Counted from the first letter of the stretch, positions 9,181 to 18,772 are shown. The stretch is 64,000 nt of DNA from Gammaproteobacteria bacterium (GCA_010027845.1 RGUL01000001.1:62001-126000); one strand, 5' to 3'. The notes: generated by a model not told the origin, from the letters alone. Made by a program: numbers and translations.

Positions 9181-10131
9181 TTAAGCGGTGCGCTGCAGCA
9201 TTTCCGGCAGACGGAAGCGCACGGTCTCCGCTAAACCGGGCAACTCACGTACCGACCGCGCACCTAGCGCGACCAAACGCTGACACACTTTGTGGACGAG
9301 GTACTCGGGCGTCGATGCACCGGCGGTGACGCCGATATCGCGCACGCCCTCCAGCCAAACCGGCTGCAATTCAGCTTCGTCCTCGATCAATCGTGCCGGT
9401 ACGCCCTGATCGGCCGCCACTTCCTGCAAACGATTGGAATTCGAACTGTTGCGCGCACCGACGACGATCACGAGATCGACGCGTTTCGATAGTTGTTGCA
9501 CCGCACGCTGTCGATTCAACGTCGCATAACAAATATCGTCGAGTCCGGGACCGACGATGTCCGGATAGCGCGCCTCTAATGCGTCGATGAGATCGCGCGT
9601 ATCGTCGATCGACAGCGTGGTCTGTGTGACGTAAGCGACGGGTTGGTCGCTCGCCATGGGCAAGGCGGCGATTTCTTCGAGTGTGCCGACGACGTGTACG
9701 GGCCCGTCTACCGAGCCGCGCGTGCCTTCGACTTCTTCGTGGCCGGCATGACCGACAACGACGATCGTATAGCCGCGTTGCGAGTAGCGCTGCGCCTGCA
9801 GATGTACTTTCGTGACGAGCGGACAAGTCGCATCAATGACGCGCAAGCGGCGTGCGCGCGCCGCCGCCACCACGGCCGTGGCGACGCCGTGCGCGCTGAA
9901 CACCGTGACCGCGCCCTCGGGGATCGCCGCAATATCCTCGACGAAGATCGCACCGCGCGCGGCAAGATCGCCCACCACGTGTCCGTTGTGGACGATCTCG
10001 TGAAAGATGTAAACGGGCGCGCCGTGCATCTCGAGCGCGCGCTCGGCGATCTCGATCGCACGCGACACACCTGCGCAGAACCCGCGCGGTTGCGCTAGTA
10101 AAATGTTCGTCGCGGCAGCGTGCCGCGTCAG
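9181..10131 (-). CDS. ispH: 4-hydroxy-3-methylbut-2-enyl diphosphate reductase, probable CTG start
   Basis: Fe-S enzyme for the last MEP step, giving IPP and DMAPP. Ligand cysteines are seen in PRGFCAGVSRAI, IDATCPLVTKVH and ICYATLNRQRAV, with the conserved histidine motifs HEIVHN, SAHGV and GHAGHEEVEG. The first ATG (10068) would begin after the essential N-terminal cysteine. The reading frame stays open upstream, but no ATG, GTG or TTG is available. The best candidate is CTG at 10129-10131: it has AGGGG seven bases upstream, overlaps the pufC stop (CTGA) and yields a normal 316 residues. ATT at 10102-10104 is a weaker alternative. It is probably the last gene of the puf operon; convergent with dxs, with 15 bases between stops. 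Confidence 0.9.
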   Translation of the reverse strand: MTRHAAATNILLAQPRGFCAGVSRAIEIAERALEMHGAPVYIFHEIVHNGHVVGDLAARGAIFVEDIAAIPEGAVTVFSAHGVATAVVAAARARRLRVIDATCPLVTKVHLQAQRYSQRGYTIVVVGHAGHEEVEGTRGSVDGPVHVVGTLEEIAALPMASDQPVAYVTQTTLSIDDTRDLIDALEARYPDIVGPGLDDICYATLNRQRAVQQLSKRVDLVIVVGARNSSNSNRLQEVAADQGVPARLIEDEAELQPVWLEGVRDIGVTAGASTPEYLVHKVCQRLVALGARSVRELPGLAETVRFRLPEMLQRTA

Positions 10132-11288
10132 AGTCGATCCCCTGACGCAGCCGCCGTCGCTTGCGCGATTACGTTGGACGCCTTGGCGGGCGATGACGTC
10201 GCAGTCTTCGCCGGTGCCGCCGCAGGCGCTGCCGGTGCGGCCGCAGCTTCCGCCGCAGGCGCTTTCCGGCCGCGCAACTCCGGATAATCTTTGGCCATGC
10301 TCTGACCGAAGTAGGGTTTATAAACGCCCTGGTGACAGGTGGCGCAATTGATCTTGGCGACATCACCCTCCGGGCCTTTGCGATGCGCCGGGAAGGTTTG
10401 CGTGAGCGGCAAGAGGTAGCTGTTGTTGAGCTGACGCACCATGCGGATGCCGTACCAAGCGACCGTGCGTTGCGGTCTGCTCTGCGACCAGCTCGCCCAA
10501 GCGCGGGTGTTGTGGCAATAGGTGCAATTGACACCCAAAGATTCGGACATGTGGACCATCAGCGCATATGTCCACTCGGCCTGCTTGATCGACGAACGGT
10601 TGCCGTTCGGCAACGCCGCAGTGCCCTCAACCCGAATGTTCGCATCGCCCAACAAGAACGGCGTATACGGATCGTACGGCAGGCTCGAGTGACCGATGGT
10701 CGTCATACCCAAGCCGGTGATCACGGAGTTTTGCCCGGCGCGCGTGCCGATGAACGCGTTCTCGCGACCCGAGCCCGGATCGGTGAACCATTTATAAGCC
10801 GGCACCGGACCACCGCGGTGGCAGGTGTGACAGGTGACACCGGTCTGCTTGACGTGCGAGGTCCACTGACTGTTGATCTCGCGGGTCATCTTCAACATGC
10901 TGCGCGCGACTTGATATTGATACTTACTGCCGTCCGAATAATTTTCGGCGTTGTGGCAATACGTACAGTTCTTTTGTTCGGTCGGTGTCACCCATTCGGT
11001 CATCGACAGCATGACGCGCGTGAACTCACCGACCGATAAGTCGTTCAGCACCTGAACGTTTTGATAGATATCTTTGGCCAACGGACCGCTGGTGTCAGCT
11101 GCCGGTTGTATGCCGCCAATCTGATTACGTTCGGCGACGATCTTCATCAGACGCGGGTTGTAGTTAACTTCCATGCCGGTGCCGCGATAGCCGAGCTGCA
11201 CCGACTGCACCGGCGGACGCTCACCACATGCACTCAACAATCCCACGCTAGCGATCGCCGCCAGCAGCAACTTGAATCGAATGTTCAT
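10128..11288 (-). CDS. pufC: Reaction-centre tetrahaem cytochrome c subunit PufC
   Basis: Periplasmic electron donor to the special pair. The 386-residue precursor has a lipoprotein signal with lipobox LLSAC. It has four c-type haem motifs in order: CTYCH, CHTCH, CTYCH and CATCH, matching a tetrahaem PufC. The mature domain ends in an Ala/Pro-rich tail of about 45 residues that is probably disordered. The ATG at 11288 overlaps the pufM stop (ATGA); an earlier in-frame start would read back into pufM. Its stop overlaps the presumed CTG start of ispH. Confidence 0.95.
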   Translation of the reverse strand: MNIRFKLLLAAIASVGLLSACGERPPVQSVQLGYRGTGMEVNYNPRLMKIVAERNQIGGIQPAADTSGPLAKDIYQNVQVLNDLSVGEFTRVMLSMTEWVTPTEQKNCTYCHNAENYSDGSKYQYQVARSMLKMTREINSQWTSHVKQTGVTCHTCHRGGPVPAYKWFTDPGSGRENAFIGTRAGQNSVITGLGMTTIGHSSLPYDPYTPFLLGDANIRVEGTAALPNGNRSSIKQAEWTYALMVHMSESLGVNCTYCHNTRAWASWSQSRPQRTVAWYGIRMVRQLNNSYLLPLTQTFPAHRKGPEGDVAKINCATCHQGVYKPYFGQSMAKDYPELRGRKAPAAEAAAAPAAPAAAPAKTATSSPAKASNVIAQATAAASGDRL

Positions 11289-12265
11289 TTTGCAGCTCCC
11301 GTGAGCGTCGCCGGATCGGGCAACGCCTCGAAGGTGGCCGGATAAGCCGGTGCAACGTGATGTTTCACCGCCCACAAGTACCAGTTGTCGACCACGGTGC
11401 CGGTGAGCAAGATGCCGATGCCGCCGGTCAGCGTACACAGCACTGCGAACCACCAAGCCCAACGGTGGATCGACTCCATCGTCGCGTTGAAGCCCATCGT
11501 CCAGCGCCAAAATAGCGCGGCGCGCTCCGATGCCGTACCGCGATCGAGCGACTGCTCGACTTCGCGCTCACCACCGAACCGGCTGACCGCCATGATGGTG
11601 CCGGCGTGCATTGCGAACAGCAGCACCGAACCATAGAGGAACACGATCGACAGCGCATGGAACGGGTTGTAGAGCAGATTGCCGTACCGTAACGAGAACG
11701 CGGCGGTCCAATCGAGGTGCGCGAAGATCCCGAACGGCACGGCTTCCGACCAGCTACCCATGAACACCGGCCGAATGAAGCCGAGCACCAAGAACAGCCA
11801 GATCGCCGAAGCGAATGCCCACGCGGTGTGCGTACCCATCTTTAATTTGCGAGCGAGGTTGTAGGTTCGCACCCACCACAGCAACACCGACATCGTCAGG
11901 AAGAAGCCCGCCATCAAATACCAACCGCCATCGTGCAACGGCGGCAGACGTAGACCGTATTGCGGCGCGGGCGGCTCCAGCGCCAACCAAAACAATTGAC
12001 GGATGAACTGCAGTGGATTCCAGCTCACCGACGCCAACATGTTGAGGCCGACGATTTCGAAGGCGATGAGGAAACACAGGATCGAGGCAAAACCGGTCGA
12101 GCCCAGATAGAACGGACCGATCTGTGCATCGCCGATCTTGCCTAGCCAGTGACTCGCACTAGCTTTGACACCGCGTACCCAAACGCCACGCGGTTCGTGC
12201 GGCACACCGGGATAATGGGGTGCAGTGACCTGCACGCGGGTAAAAATATTTTGATACTCAGCCAT
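11285..12265 (-). CDS. pufM: Photosynthetic reaction centre M subunit
   Basis: Core membrane subunit binding bacteriochlorophyll, bacteriopheophytin, QA and the non-haem iron. The 326 residues start [13 protein letters not shown] and carry five membrane helices. The special-pair region [12 protein letters not shown] and the iron/quinone segment [19 protein letters not shown] are intact, and [14 protein letters not shown] supplies another iron histidine. It starts 11 bases after pufL and overlaps pufC by ATGA. The C-terminus continues past the last helix, as in M subunits that bind PufC. Confidence 0.97.
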   Translation of the reverse strand: MAEYQNIFTRVQVTAPHYPGVPHEPRGVWVRGVKASASHWLGKIGDAQIGPFYLGSTGFASILCFLIAFEIVGLNMLASVSWNPLQFIRQLFWLALEPPAPQYGLRLPPLHDGGWYLMAGFFLTMSVLLWWVRTYNLARKLKMGTHTAWAFASAIWLFLVLGFIRPVFMGSWSEAVPFGIFAHLDWTAAFSLRYGNLLYNPFHALSIVFLYGSVLLFAMHAGTIMAVSRFGGEREVEQSLDRGTASERAALFWRWTMGFNATMESIHRWAWWFAVLCTLTGGIGILLTGTVVDNWYLWAVKHHVAPAYPATFEALPDPATLTGAAK

Positions 12266-12276
12266 GACTGCGCACC

Positions 12277-13101
12277 TCAATTCCAGATGGGGAGGTTGAG
12301 CCACCAGGCCCACCAATCCGTCCAACTACGAGTCCAGAAAGGACCGCTCACCACGATGCAAATCGCACTCCACACACCGGCGTTCACCGCGAGCAGCAAG
12401 CCGAAGCGGTGGATACCGAGCGTGCCGATGGAGTAACCGATGTTGTCGCGAAAGAACGTGTTCTCGTGCTCCGCACCTTTGACCACCTCACCCTCGGGCG
12501 GATTGAGCGCCGACAGCACCAACGAGCCGTGCAAGGCCAACGCCAACACCGTAGTGAAGAAGAACGTCACTGCGACCATGTGCGCTGGGTTGTAGTGGAA
12601 GTGCAAATATTGGTACGCGATGTTCGACACCCAGTCGAGGTGACTGAAAATGCCGTACGGGAACGCGTGCCCCCAGCCGCCGAGCAACACCGGCCGGATT
12701 ACCTGCAAGGTCACGTAGGCGAGGATCGCGCTACCGAAGGCCACCGGCACATGGAAGCCGATGCCGAGCTTGCGGCAGATCTCCACTTCGCGCAGCGCCC
12801 AAGAGACGAAAGCGCCGACGGCGCAAATCGTCACCAGTTGCCAAATACCACCGGCTTTCAGCGGCGCGAGACCGAGCCCGTAACTCAAGTCGGGCGGTGC
12901 GATACTGATTTGCCAAATATTCCACGTCGGGCCAAGCGCGGCGCCGTACACGAGCAAAGCCGTGCCTAGGAACGCGAAAAATGCCGACGTGATTCCGAAA
13001 AATCCGACGTAGAAGGCACCGATCCAAAAGTCGAAGAGATCTCCTCCGACGAGCGTGCCGCCCCGGACTCGGTACTTTCGTTCGAAATTGAGCATAGCCA
13101 T
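12277..13101 (-). CDS. pufL: Photosynthetic reaction centre L subunit
   Basis: Core membrane subunit that binds half of the special pair and QB. The 274-residue protein opens with [15 protein letters not shown] and has five helices. The special-pair/iron region [16 protein letters not shown], the [10 protein letters not shown] histidine and the QB loop [20 protein letters not shown] are all intact. Two ATGs six bases apart could serve (13101 or 13095); family alignment favours the first. It lies downstream of a structured intergenic region separating it from pufA. Confidence 0.97.
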   Translation of the reverse strand: MAMLNFERKYRVRGGTLVGGDLFDFWIGAFYVGFFGITSAFFAFLGTALLVYGAALGPTWNIWQISIAPPDLSYGLGLAPLKAGGIWQLVTICAVGAFVSWALREVEICRKLGIGFHVPVAFGSAILAYVTLQVIRPVLLGGWGHAFPYGIFSHLDWVSNIAYQYLHFHYNPAHMVAVTFFFTTVLALALHGSLVLSALNPPEGEVVKGAEHENTFFRDNIGYSIGTLGIHRFGLLLAVNAGVWSAICIVVSGPFWTRSWTDWWAWWLNLPIWN

Positions 13102-13115
13102 GACTATTCCCCGTC

Positions 13116-13140
13116 AAACGCGGCGGACCTCCCGCCGTTT
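13116..13140 (-). promoter_or_regulatory. Hairpin upstream of pufL
   Basis: An imperfect inverted repeat (AAACG-GCGG paired with CCGC-CGTTT around a short loop, with a two-base bulge) ends 14 bases before the pufL ATG. Together with the larger stem upstream it probably shields the pufBA message from 3' decay and may limit pufL ribosome access, as known for intercistronic hairpins of puf operons. Confidence 0.45.
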
Positions 13141-13164
13141 CCTGCCTTTGTCGAGTTCGCTTCG

Positions 13165-13206
13165 GGCGACGGACACTTGCACCTGATCGGCACGAGGTCC
13201 GTCGCC
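13165..13206 (-). promoter_or_regulatory. pufA-pufL intercistronic stem-loop
   Basis: A perfect 10-bp inverted repeat, GGCGACGGAC and GTCCGTCGCC, is separated by a 22-base loop in the gap between the pufA stop and pufL. There is no following T-run, so it does not look like a simple terminator. In studied puf operons a hairpin at this place stabilises the upstream pufBA segment, giving excess LH1 over reaction centre; the same role is inferred here. Confidence 0.6.
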
Positions 13207-13225
13207 TTCCGCGATTTTTTGGTCG

Positions 13226-13435
13226 TCAGTTCGGCAACGGAGCGTTGTGCTGCACGTTGCTGGCGGAGGCCGGAGCCTTCTGCACCAGGCAACTGCCGCT
13301 GCCCTTACCGTCGAGCCAGCACGAATACTTGGTGCTCAATTGCACGAAGTGATTCGTGGCCACGATTGCGGCTACGAGAACGCCGCCGACGATGATCACC
13401 TTACGGGGATCCATCACCATCCATATACGCCACAT
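13226..13435 (-). CDS. pufA: LH1 alpha polypeptide, atypical
   Basis: Core-antenna alpha subunit. The start MWRIWMVMDPRKV and His29 (bacteriochlorophyll ligand) align without gaps to classical LH1 alpha chains, and Trp40 in CWLDG keeps the C-terminal tryptophan. At 69 residues it is longer than usual. The tail contains Cys39 and Cys49 followed by about 20 small and polar residues. Around the ligand it reads ATNHFVQLST, where the family normally has aliphatic residues such as LLIHFILLST. A GGAG Shine-Dalgarno precedes the ATG at 13435. Confidence 0.88.
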   Translation of the reverse strand: MWRIWMVMDPRKVIIVGGVLVAAIVATNHFVQLSTKYSCWLDGKGSGSCLVQKAPASASNVQHNAPLPN

Positions 13436-13466
13436 ATGTGAACTCCTGAATTAGTCGGATCAGCGA

Positions 13467-13610
13467 TTAGAACCAGGGAACCCAGTTCCAAATCAGGTAA
13501 TGGGCGAGCGCGGACACTGCGAACCACAACCACGTGCTCATCCAAAAGAACCGGTTGATGGCTCGCGCCTCGTCCGGTGTTGCTCCAGAAATGCTCTTAC
13601 CGTCTGCCAT
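13467..13610 (-). CDS. pufB: LH1 beta polypeptide
   Basis: Core-antenna beta subunit of 47 residues. It has an N-terminal polar segment, one membrane helix and the typical end AHYLIWNWVPWF, where His37 is the bacteriochlorophyll ligand. The usual second histidine 18 residues earlier (EFHxxF in other LH1 beta chains) is replaced by Asn19 (AINRFF). The start is secured by an excellent Shine-Dalgarno, AAGGAGGTG at 13618-13626. It is the first gene of the puf segment, 159 bases after bchZ; no pufQ is seen. Confidence 0.9.
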   Translation of the reverse strand: MADGKSISGATPDEARAINRFFWMSTWLWFAVSALAHYLIWNWVPWF

Positions 13611-13666
13611 GGGATTTCACCTCCTTATTTGGCACTTGCTCAAACCGCGCACTCCCGCACGGAAGG

Positions 13667-13722
13667 GATTGCCGATCGCGATCGAAATCGCAATCTGCGA
13701 ACGTCGCTTGAGCGCCGTTCGC
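13667..13722 (-). promoter_or_regulatory. Two dyads in the bchZ-pufB leader
   Basis: Upstream of pufB lie two consecutive symmetrical elements. At 13667-13695, GATTGC and GCAATC flank a perfect palindrome CGATCGCGATCG (13673-13684). At 13697-13722 a 26-bp dyad is symmetric at 22 positions, with outer arms GCGAACG and CGTTCGC and inner arms CGCT and AGCG. No TGT-N12-ACA site is present. They could be operators for a redox or light regulator, or hairpins in the puf leader RNA; the sequence alone does not decide. Confidence 0.4.
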
Positions 13723-13769
13723 CGACAATGCGTACCCCCAAAGAAACGACGTGAGCGGAGACATTCCGT

Positions 13770-15213
13770 TCATGCCGCACGCTCACCGGTGAGCTCCGCC
13801 CGCGCGCGTGAGACGCGGGCCACCGTCACGCGCTGCTCGCCTGCGAGCTGCGCATCGCGCTCGGCGCGATCCCGCAACCGCTTCGCGGCCGAGATGCGCA
13901 CCAAATAAGGTTCGTTCGCGACGTACTCGTCGAGCAGTCGTCGCGCGTCTTCGTCCCACTCGCTCGCCTCGCGCAACGCGCGCGCCGGCGTGGCGTCGAC
14001 TTTGTCCATCTCGGTCGCGAGCGGCAAAATATTGAACAGCGCGTCGAACAGCGCGTTGCACACTTCCTGCACGAGATAGGTCGCACCGGCGTAGCCCATG
14101 AAGGGTGTGCCGGTGTGGCGTCGGATGATGGCACCAGGAAACGAAGCGGGAACGTACATGGAACGAGGTCCGAGCTCGGCCAGATACATGCGCTCGTTGT
14201 AGCTACCGAAGAGCACGAGGGGGGTTTTCTCGCGCACCGCTTGACGTACGGCCGCGTTATCGGGCTTGACACCGGGCCGCCGCGCGAACTGGCAGACCGA
14301 GCTCGGATTCGAGGAAGTGACGCACACCGCGCGCGTAAGTTTCGTTCGCAACGATGGCGAAACTCGCGGTGCCGAAGAAATCTTGGGTGACGGAGCGCCA
14401 AAGATCCCACAACGGCTTGATGGTGGTGTGCTTCTCGCGCTCAATGAACGGCTCGGCATCCAAGCCGAGCAACTCACCGAGCGAGCGGAGAAATTTTGTC
14501 GTGCTGTGCAAGCCGATCGGCGCTTGCAACCACGGGCGTTCGAGACCCTCGCACAGCATGCGACCGTATTCGCGATACAGACAGACATTCACCTCGGCAT
14601 CAGCCAATTTGCCGATGTCCTCGAGATGCGAACCGAGTGGGAACATCATGTTCACCTCGGCGCCGATACCTTCGACCAAACGGCGAATCTCGGCCAAATC
14701 GGACGGCATATTGAACATGCCGTACGCGGGCCCGATGATGTTGACCTTGGGCTTGGCACCTGGCGCTCGCTCGCGCAGTGCGGGAACCTTCTTCGGGCCG
14801 AACTCGGTCCACAACCACCACAGCGCGCGATTCGCGCTCTGCCATTGATCTTCGTCGATGGTGCGCGGCAAAAAACGTTTGATGCCCGTGCCCTCGGGCG
14901 TCACCCCGCCACCGATCATCTCGGCGATCGAGCCGGTGACGACCACGCTCGGTAGATTCGGGTCTAGCGATTGATGGGCGCGGCGCATCGCGCCCTCGGT
15001 GCCACGCTGTCCGAGTTCTTCTTCGGCGAGCCCCGTCACCACCACCGGCAGCTCGTGCGGCGGCAACGCATCCGTGTAGTGCAACACGGAAGTCACCGGC
15101 AAATTTTCACAACCGACCGGGCCGTCGATGATGACCTGCAAGCCTTTGATGGCCGCGAATACGTACGCTGCTCCCCAGTATCCGCCGGCGCGATCGTGGT
15201 CGAGTACGAGCAT
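13770..15213 (-). pseudogene. bchZ: Chlorophyllide a reductase subunit BchZ, frameshifted
   Basis: Catalytic subunit of chlorophyllide a reductase, which with BchY holds the substrate and receives electrons from BchX. The first frame runs from [15 protein letters not shown] (ATG 15213, overlapping the bchY stop) to FLESELGLP near 14291. The rest of the protein, from [15 protein letters not shown] to the stop at 13770, is in another frame. Both halves are well conserved and abut exactly, so this is a recent frameshift or a sequence error near 14286-14296. The span is 1444 bases, one more than a multiple of three. Without correction the chain would stop at 14257 and lack its last third. Confidence 0.88.
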
Positions 15214-16775
15214 CAGCCCATCTCCTCGGCCTTGCGCGCCTTTGCTTGCCGCTCGAGTTTGCGACGCCAAGCGTCACGAAACCCCGGGTGCTCGCTCGGC
15301 GTGTCGCTCCAGATGCCGGCTTTGTCACCACGGCCGGTCGTGCCGAAAAATTCCTCCATCTCAACGAAACGCGACTTACCCGCGAGTGCCGTATTGACGA
15401 CTTGCGCGAGCGAGCCTGCGCCGGCCGGACCCATCAACGGGCGCGACGACATGAGGTTGGTGAAATACATCGCCGGGGTTGCCGTTTCTTTGGCTTTCTG
15501 TACCACCGGCGTCGTGCCGATGACCAGATCCGGACGGAATTCTTTGAAAGCGGCGAGATCTTGTTCTAACGAGGCGCGATATTGCACGTGCACACCGCGC
15601 GCCGCGAGCCACTCACGGTCGCTCTCCGACCACGGTGTGCGCGGACAGGCCGTACCGACGTACCGCAGATCGGCACCGCTCTCGACCAGCAAGCGAGCGA
15701 CCAACAATTCCGACCCTTCGTAACCCGACAGCGTGATGCGCCCTTTGATCGGCGCAGCCGCGAGTGCACCGCGAATCGCCGGCAACACCCGATTTTTGGC
15801 GAGTTCGATTTTGTCGCGCGAGACGTTGCAATGCGTGCCAATCGCCTCCAACCAAGCCGCCGTACCGTCGTGGCCGACGGGTGCGGAGCCGACGATCGGA
15901 CGACCGGCGTGCTGCATTTCGCGGCAGACGGACGTGTAGAACGGATGGATCGCCGCGACTACCGCGCAATCGAGCGCGGCATAGAGCTCGCGCCACTCGC
16001 GCGTCGGCACGAGCTGACCCGCTGCGAGACCCATCGGTTCGAGCATCATGCCGATACCGACCGGATCCGCCGGAAACACCTCGCCCACCAACGTCACCGT
16101 CGGCTTGCCGACTCGGCCGTTGCGCGGCACTTGCACCGGACCCGACTCGGCCTCTTGGCGCGCGTAAGCGAGCATCGCACCCGCCAGCACGTCTTTGGCT
16201 TCGGCGTGCGTCGGAATACCAAACCCCGGCACGTCGATGCCGATGATCCGCACGCCGTTGATTTCTTTGGGTAGCAACTGCAACGGCACACCCGAGGCCG
16301 TCGGCACGCAAAGATTGGTGACGACGATCGCGTCGTATTGCGCAGGATCGGCGAGTTCGTGCACCGCATCGCGAATGTCTTCGAACAACTTGCCCGTGAC
16401 CAGCGATTCCGAGTTGAACGGTACGTAGCCGACCGAGCGGCGTGCACCGTAAAAATGCGAGGTGAAGGTCAAGCCGTACACACAACACGCCGAGCCCGAC
16501 AGAATCGTCGCGGTGCGACGCATGCGTAGCCCGACGCGTAGCGAACCGAAAGCCGGGCACATACTCTGCGGCTGATCGTGCGGCGCGGCCGGATAATCTG
16601 CCGCGTAACGATCGAGCACATCCGACTTGCCAGCCGCACGCGCGGCGGTTCGCAATTGCTCTCGACCACTCACGCCATCGCCCGCGTGACAACCGCCGAC
16701 GGCCGCAGCATCACCTGCTGCGCCGAGCGATCCGGTGTCGACGACACCGCGTTGGTCTTGGGTGAGCGCGTTCAT
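15213..16775 (-). CDS. bchY: Chlorophyllide a reductase subunit BchY
   Basis: NifD-like subunit of chlorophyllide a reductase, reducing ring B of chlorophyllide a to the bacteriochlorin. The 520-residue protein includes the [17 protein letters not shown] and [19 protein letters not shown] segments with the cluster-binding cysteines. ATG at 16775 lies one base after the bchX stop, which fits coupled translation; reading further back only gives the antisense-free shadow of bchX. The stop and the bchZ ATG share one base (TGATG). Confidence 0.93.
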   Translation of the reverse strand: MNALTQDQRGVVDTGSLGAAGDAAAVGGCHAGDGVSGREQLRTAARAAGKSDVLDRYAADYPAAPHDQPQSMCPAFGSLRVGLRMRRTATILSGSACCVYGLTFTSHFYGARRSVGYVPFNSESLVTGKLFEDIRDAVHELADPAQYDAIVVTNLCVPTASGVPLQLLPKEINGVRIIGIDVPGFGIPTHAEAKDVLAGAMLAYARQEAESGPVQVPRNGRVGKPTVTLVGEVFPADPVGIGMMLEPMGLAAGQLVPTREWRELYAALDCAVVAAIHPFYTSVCREMQHAGRPIVGSAPVGHDGTAAWLEAIGTHCNVSRDKIELAKNRVLPAIRGALAAAPIKGRITLSGYEGSELLVARLLVESGADLRYVGTACPRTPWSESDREWLAARGVHVQYRASLEQDLAAFKEFRPDLVIGTTPVVQKAKETATPAMYFTNLMSSRPLMGPAGAGSLAQVVNTALAGKSRFVEMEEFFGTTGRGDKAGIWSDTPSEHPGFRDAWRRKLERQAKARKAEEMG

Positions 16776-16776
16776 G

Positions 16777-17793
16777 TCAAACGGTGTCGTAGACCACTTC
16801 GAGTGAGGGTTTCGGCACGAACGACGTGCCACACATGTCTTCGAAGGTCGCCGGCTCCAAGACGACGCCGCGACCGACCGCCTCGCCTTTGAAAAGACCG
16901 AGTAATGCGTCTTGCGACAAAGGTTGCGGGCGCATCGGCGGCGCGGTGGCGACGTTCTCGGCCAGCAAGCCGAACAACGGACCCCAAGTGCCATCGGGGC
17001 GACCGATGATTTCGTAGTTGGCGCTCTTGCGACGAATTTCTTCGTTGGCGGGAATCGACGCCAACACCGGTATACCGGCGGCATCGGCGAACGCCTGCGC
17101 TTCGCCCGTACCGTCGTCTTTGTTGATGACGAGACCCGCAACGCCCACGTTGCCGCCGAGCTTGCGGAAATATTCGACCGCCGAACAAACGTTGTTGGCG
17201 ACGTACAGTGATTGCAAATCGTTACTGCCGACGACGATGACTTTTTGGCACATGTCGCGCGCGATCGGCAGACCGAAGCCACCGCACACCACGTCACCTA
17301 AGAAATCAAGCAGTACGTAATCGAAACCCCAGTCGTGGAAGCCGAGTTTCTCCAGCGTTTCGAAGCCGTGGATGATGCCCCGACCGCCGCAACCGCGACC
17401 GACTTCGGGACCACCGAGTTCCATCGCGTACACTCCGTCGCGCTTGAAACACACGTCGCCGATTTCGACTTGCTCACCGGCGAGTTTTTTCCGCGACGAG
17501 GTTTCGATGATGGTCGGACAGGCACGACCACCGAACAGCAGCGACGTCGTGTCGCTCTTCGGATCGCAACCAATCAACAGCACCTTCTTGCCCTGCTGCG
17601 CCATCATGTAGCTGAGGTTGGCGAGCGTGAAACTTTTGCCGATGCCACCCTTGCCGTAAATCGCGATGATTTGCGTTTCTTTGGTGACCGGACCACTCGC
17701 GACTTTCGACGGCTCCACGGCCGCCTCGGAGCGCAGACTGCGCTTGAGTCGCTCGACTGGGATCGAATGCGTATCACCGGCGGGAGGCGTCAT
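16777..17793 (-). CDS. bchX: Chlorophyllide a reductase iron protein BchX
   Basis: NifH-like ATPase that passes electrons to BchYZ. Visible are the Walker A YGKGGIGKSFT, the cluster cysteines in GRGCGGRG and DVVCGGFG, and the switch DFLGDVV. The start is placed at ATG 17793: it overlaps the bchC stop (ATGA) and has GGAG nine bases upstream, giving 338 residues. An in-frame ATG at 17808 has no such ribosome site because that GGAG overlaps it. Confidence 0.95.
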   Translation of the reverse strand: MTPPAGDTHSIPVERLKRSLRSEAAVEPSKVASGPVTKETQIIAIYGKGGIGKSFTLANLSYMMAQQGKKVLLIGCDPKSDTTSLLFGGRACPTIIETSSRKKLAGEQVEIGDVCFKRDGVYAMELGGPEVGRGCGGRGIIHGFETLEKLGFHDWGFDYVLLDFLGDVVCGGFGLPIARDMCQKVIVVGSNDLQSLYVANNVCSAVEYFRKLGGNVGVAGLVINKDDGTGEAQAFADAAGIPVLASIPANEEIRRKSANYEIIGRPDGTWGPLFGLLAENVATAPPMRPQPLSQDALLGLFKGEAVGRGVVLEPATFEDMCGTSFVPKPSLEVVYDTV

Positions 17794-18746
17794 GCGGTGT
17801 ATCTCCAATCCAAAATCATTTTGAGGCAGTCGGCGTCACCGAAAGCCTGGCGATAGGCCGTACCGGCCGCATCGGCGTCGTGGCGATGCGTGATCAAGCC
17901 GTCGAGCGACAAGCGACCCGACTGCACGTGCTCGAGCACGGCATGCAGATCGGAGTCTTTCCACTCGGCGGCGATGCGTATTCGAGCCTCGCGCATGAAC
18001 GCAGGCGCGAACACGAACGACAGCGGCTCGACGTAAAAACCCGCGAGCACCACTTCGCCGCCCATCGCGAGTCGCGCGATCGCCGCATCGAGAATGTGCG
18101 CATCGCCACTGACGTCGTAGATCGAACGATAGTCGCGTCGCGTGTCGTCTTCCGGCGCGACGACCAAATAGCCGGCCGAGTCGTCGCGACGCCGCGCGTC
18201 GCGCTCCCACACCGTCGGCGCATCGCCGCCCATCGCGAGCGTGAGCCGGGCCAACAAACGACCGAGCACGCCGTGACCGACGATGAGATCGGGCGGACGC
18301 GCACCACTTGCAGCCAGCGCGTGATAAGCGGTCGCCGCGAGTGCGAGCAACACACCGCGCTCGGCGAGCGATTCGTCGATGCCGAGCACGCGCTGCGCGG
18401 GCACGACGAGTTGCGAAGCAGCACCGCCGAACAAACCGCGCACCTCACCGAAGCAACGTGCGCCCGGCACGAACACGCGATCACCGACACGATGGGAAGA
18501 CACTTTCGAACCGACGGCGCGGACGCGACCAACGGATTCGTAACCCGGGACGAGCGGATAGCCCATGCCTGGAAAGTTCGGCATGCGCCCCGACCAGAGC
18601 AGACGTTCCGTGCCGGTGCTGATACCGCTCCACTCCACGTCGACGAGCACGTCGTCGGACGCAGGCGATTGCAGAGAGAGCCGGTTGAGCGCCAAGCGTT
18701 CCGGTCCCTCGATCACCACGGCGAGCGTATCCAATCCCTGCGCCAT
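17790..18746 (-). CDS. bchC: Bacteriochlorophyllide a dehydrogenase BchC
   Basis: Zinc-independent MDR-family oxidoreductase that oxidises the 3-hydroxyethyl group to acetyl in bacteriochlorophyllide a. The 318 residues contain the GYPLVPGYESVGRV segment, the nucleotide fold beginning LIVGHGVLGRLLARL, and a compact C-terminus ending CLKMILDW. It follows a promoter with two PpsR operators and leads bchXYZ-puf. Confidence 0.93.
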   Translation of the reverse strand: MAQGLDTLAVVIEGPERLALNRLSLQSPASDDVLVDVEWSGISTGTERLLWSGRMPNFPGMGYPLVPGYESVGRVRAVGSKVSSHRVGDRVFVPGARCFGEVRGLFGGAASQLVVPAQRVLGIDESLAERGVLLALAATAYHALAASGARPPDLIVGHGVLGRLLARLTLAMGGDAPTVWERDARRRDDSAGYLVVAPEDDTRRDYRSIYDVSGDAHILDAAIARLAMGGEVVLAGFYVEPLSFVFAPAFMREARIRIAAEWKDSDLHAVLEHVQSGRLSLDGLITHRHDADAAGTAYRQAFGDADCLKMILDWRYTA

Positions 18747-18772
18747 GCGCGCCCCACCTTTTTTTGCTGATG

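Noticed and set aside
9181..10068. ispH starting at the first ATG
   Set aside because: This would remove the N-terminal cysteine that is a ligand of the Fe-S cluster, although the open frame upstream encodes it.
13611..13769. pufQ between bchZ and pufB
   Set aside because: The gap of 159 bases has no open frame of the right length with a membrane helix.
14257..14330. Programmed ribosomal frameshifting in bchZ
   Set aside because: No slippery heptamer or downstream structure was seen at the junction; a deletion or sequence error is simpler.
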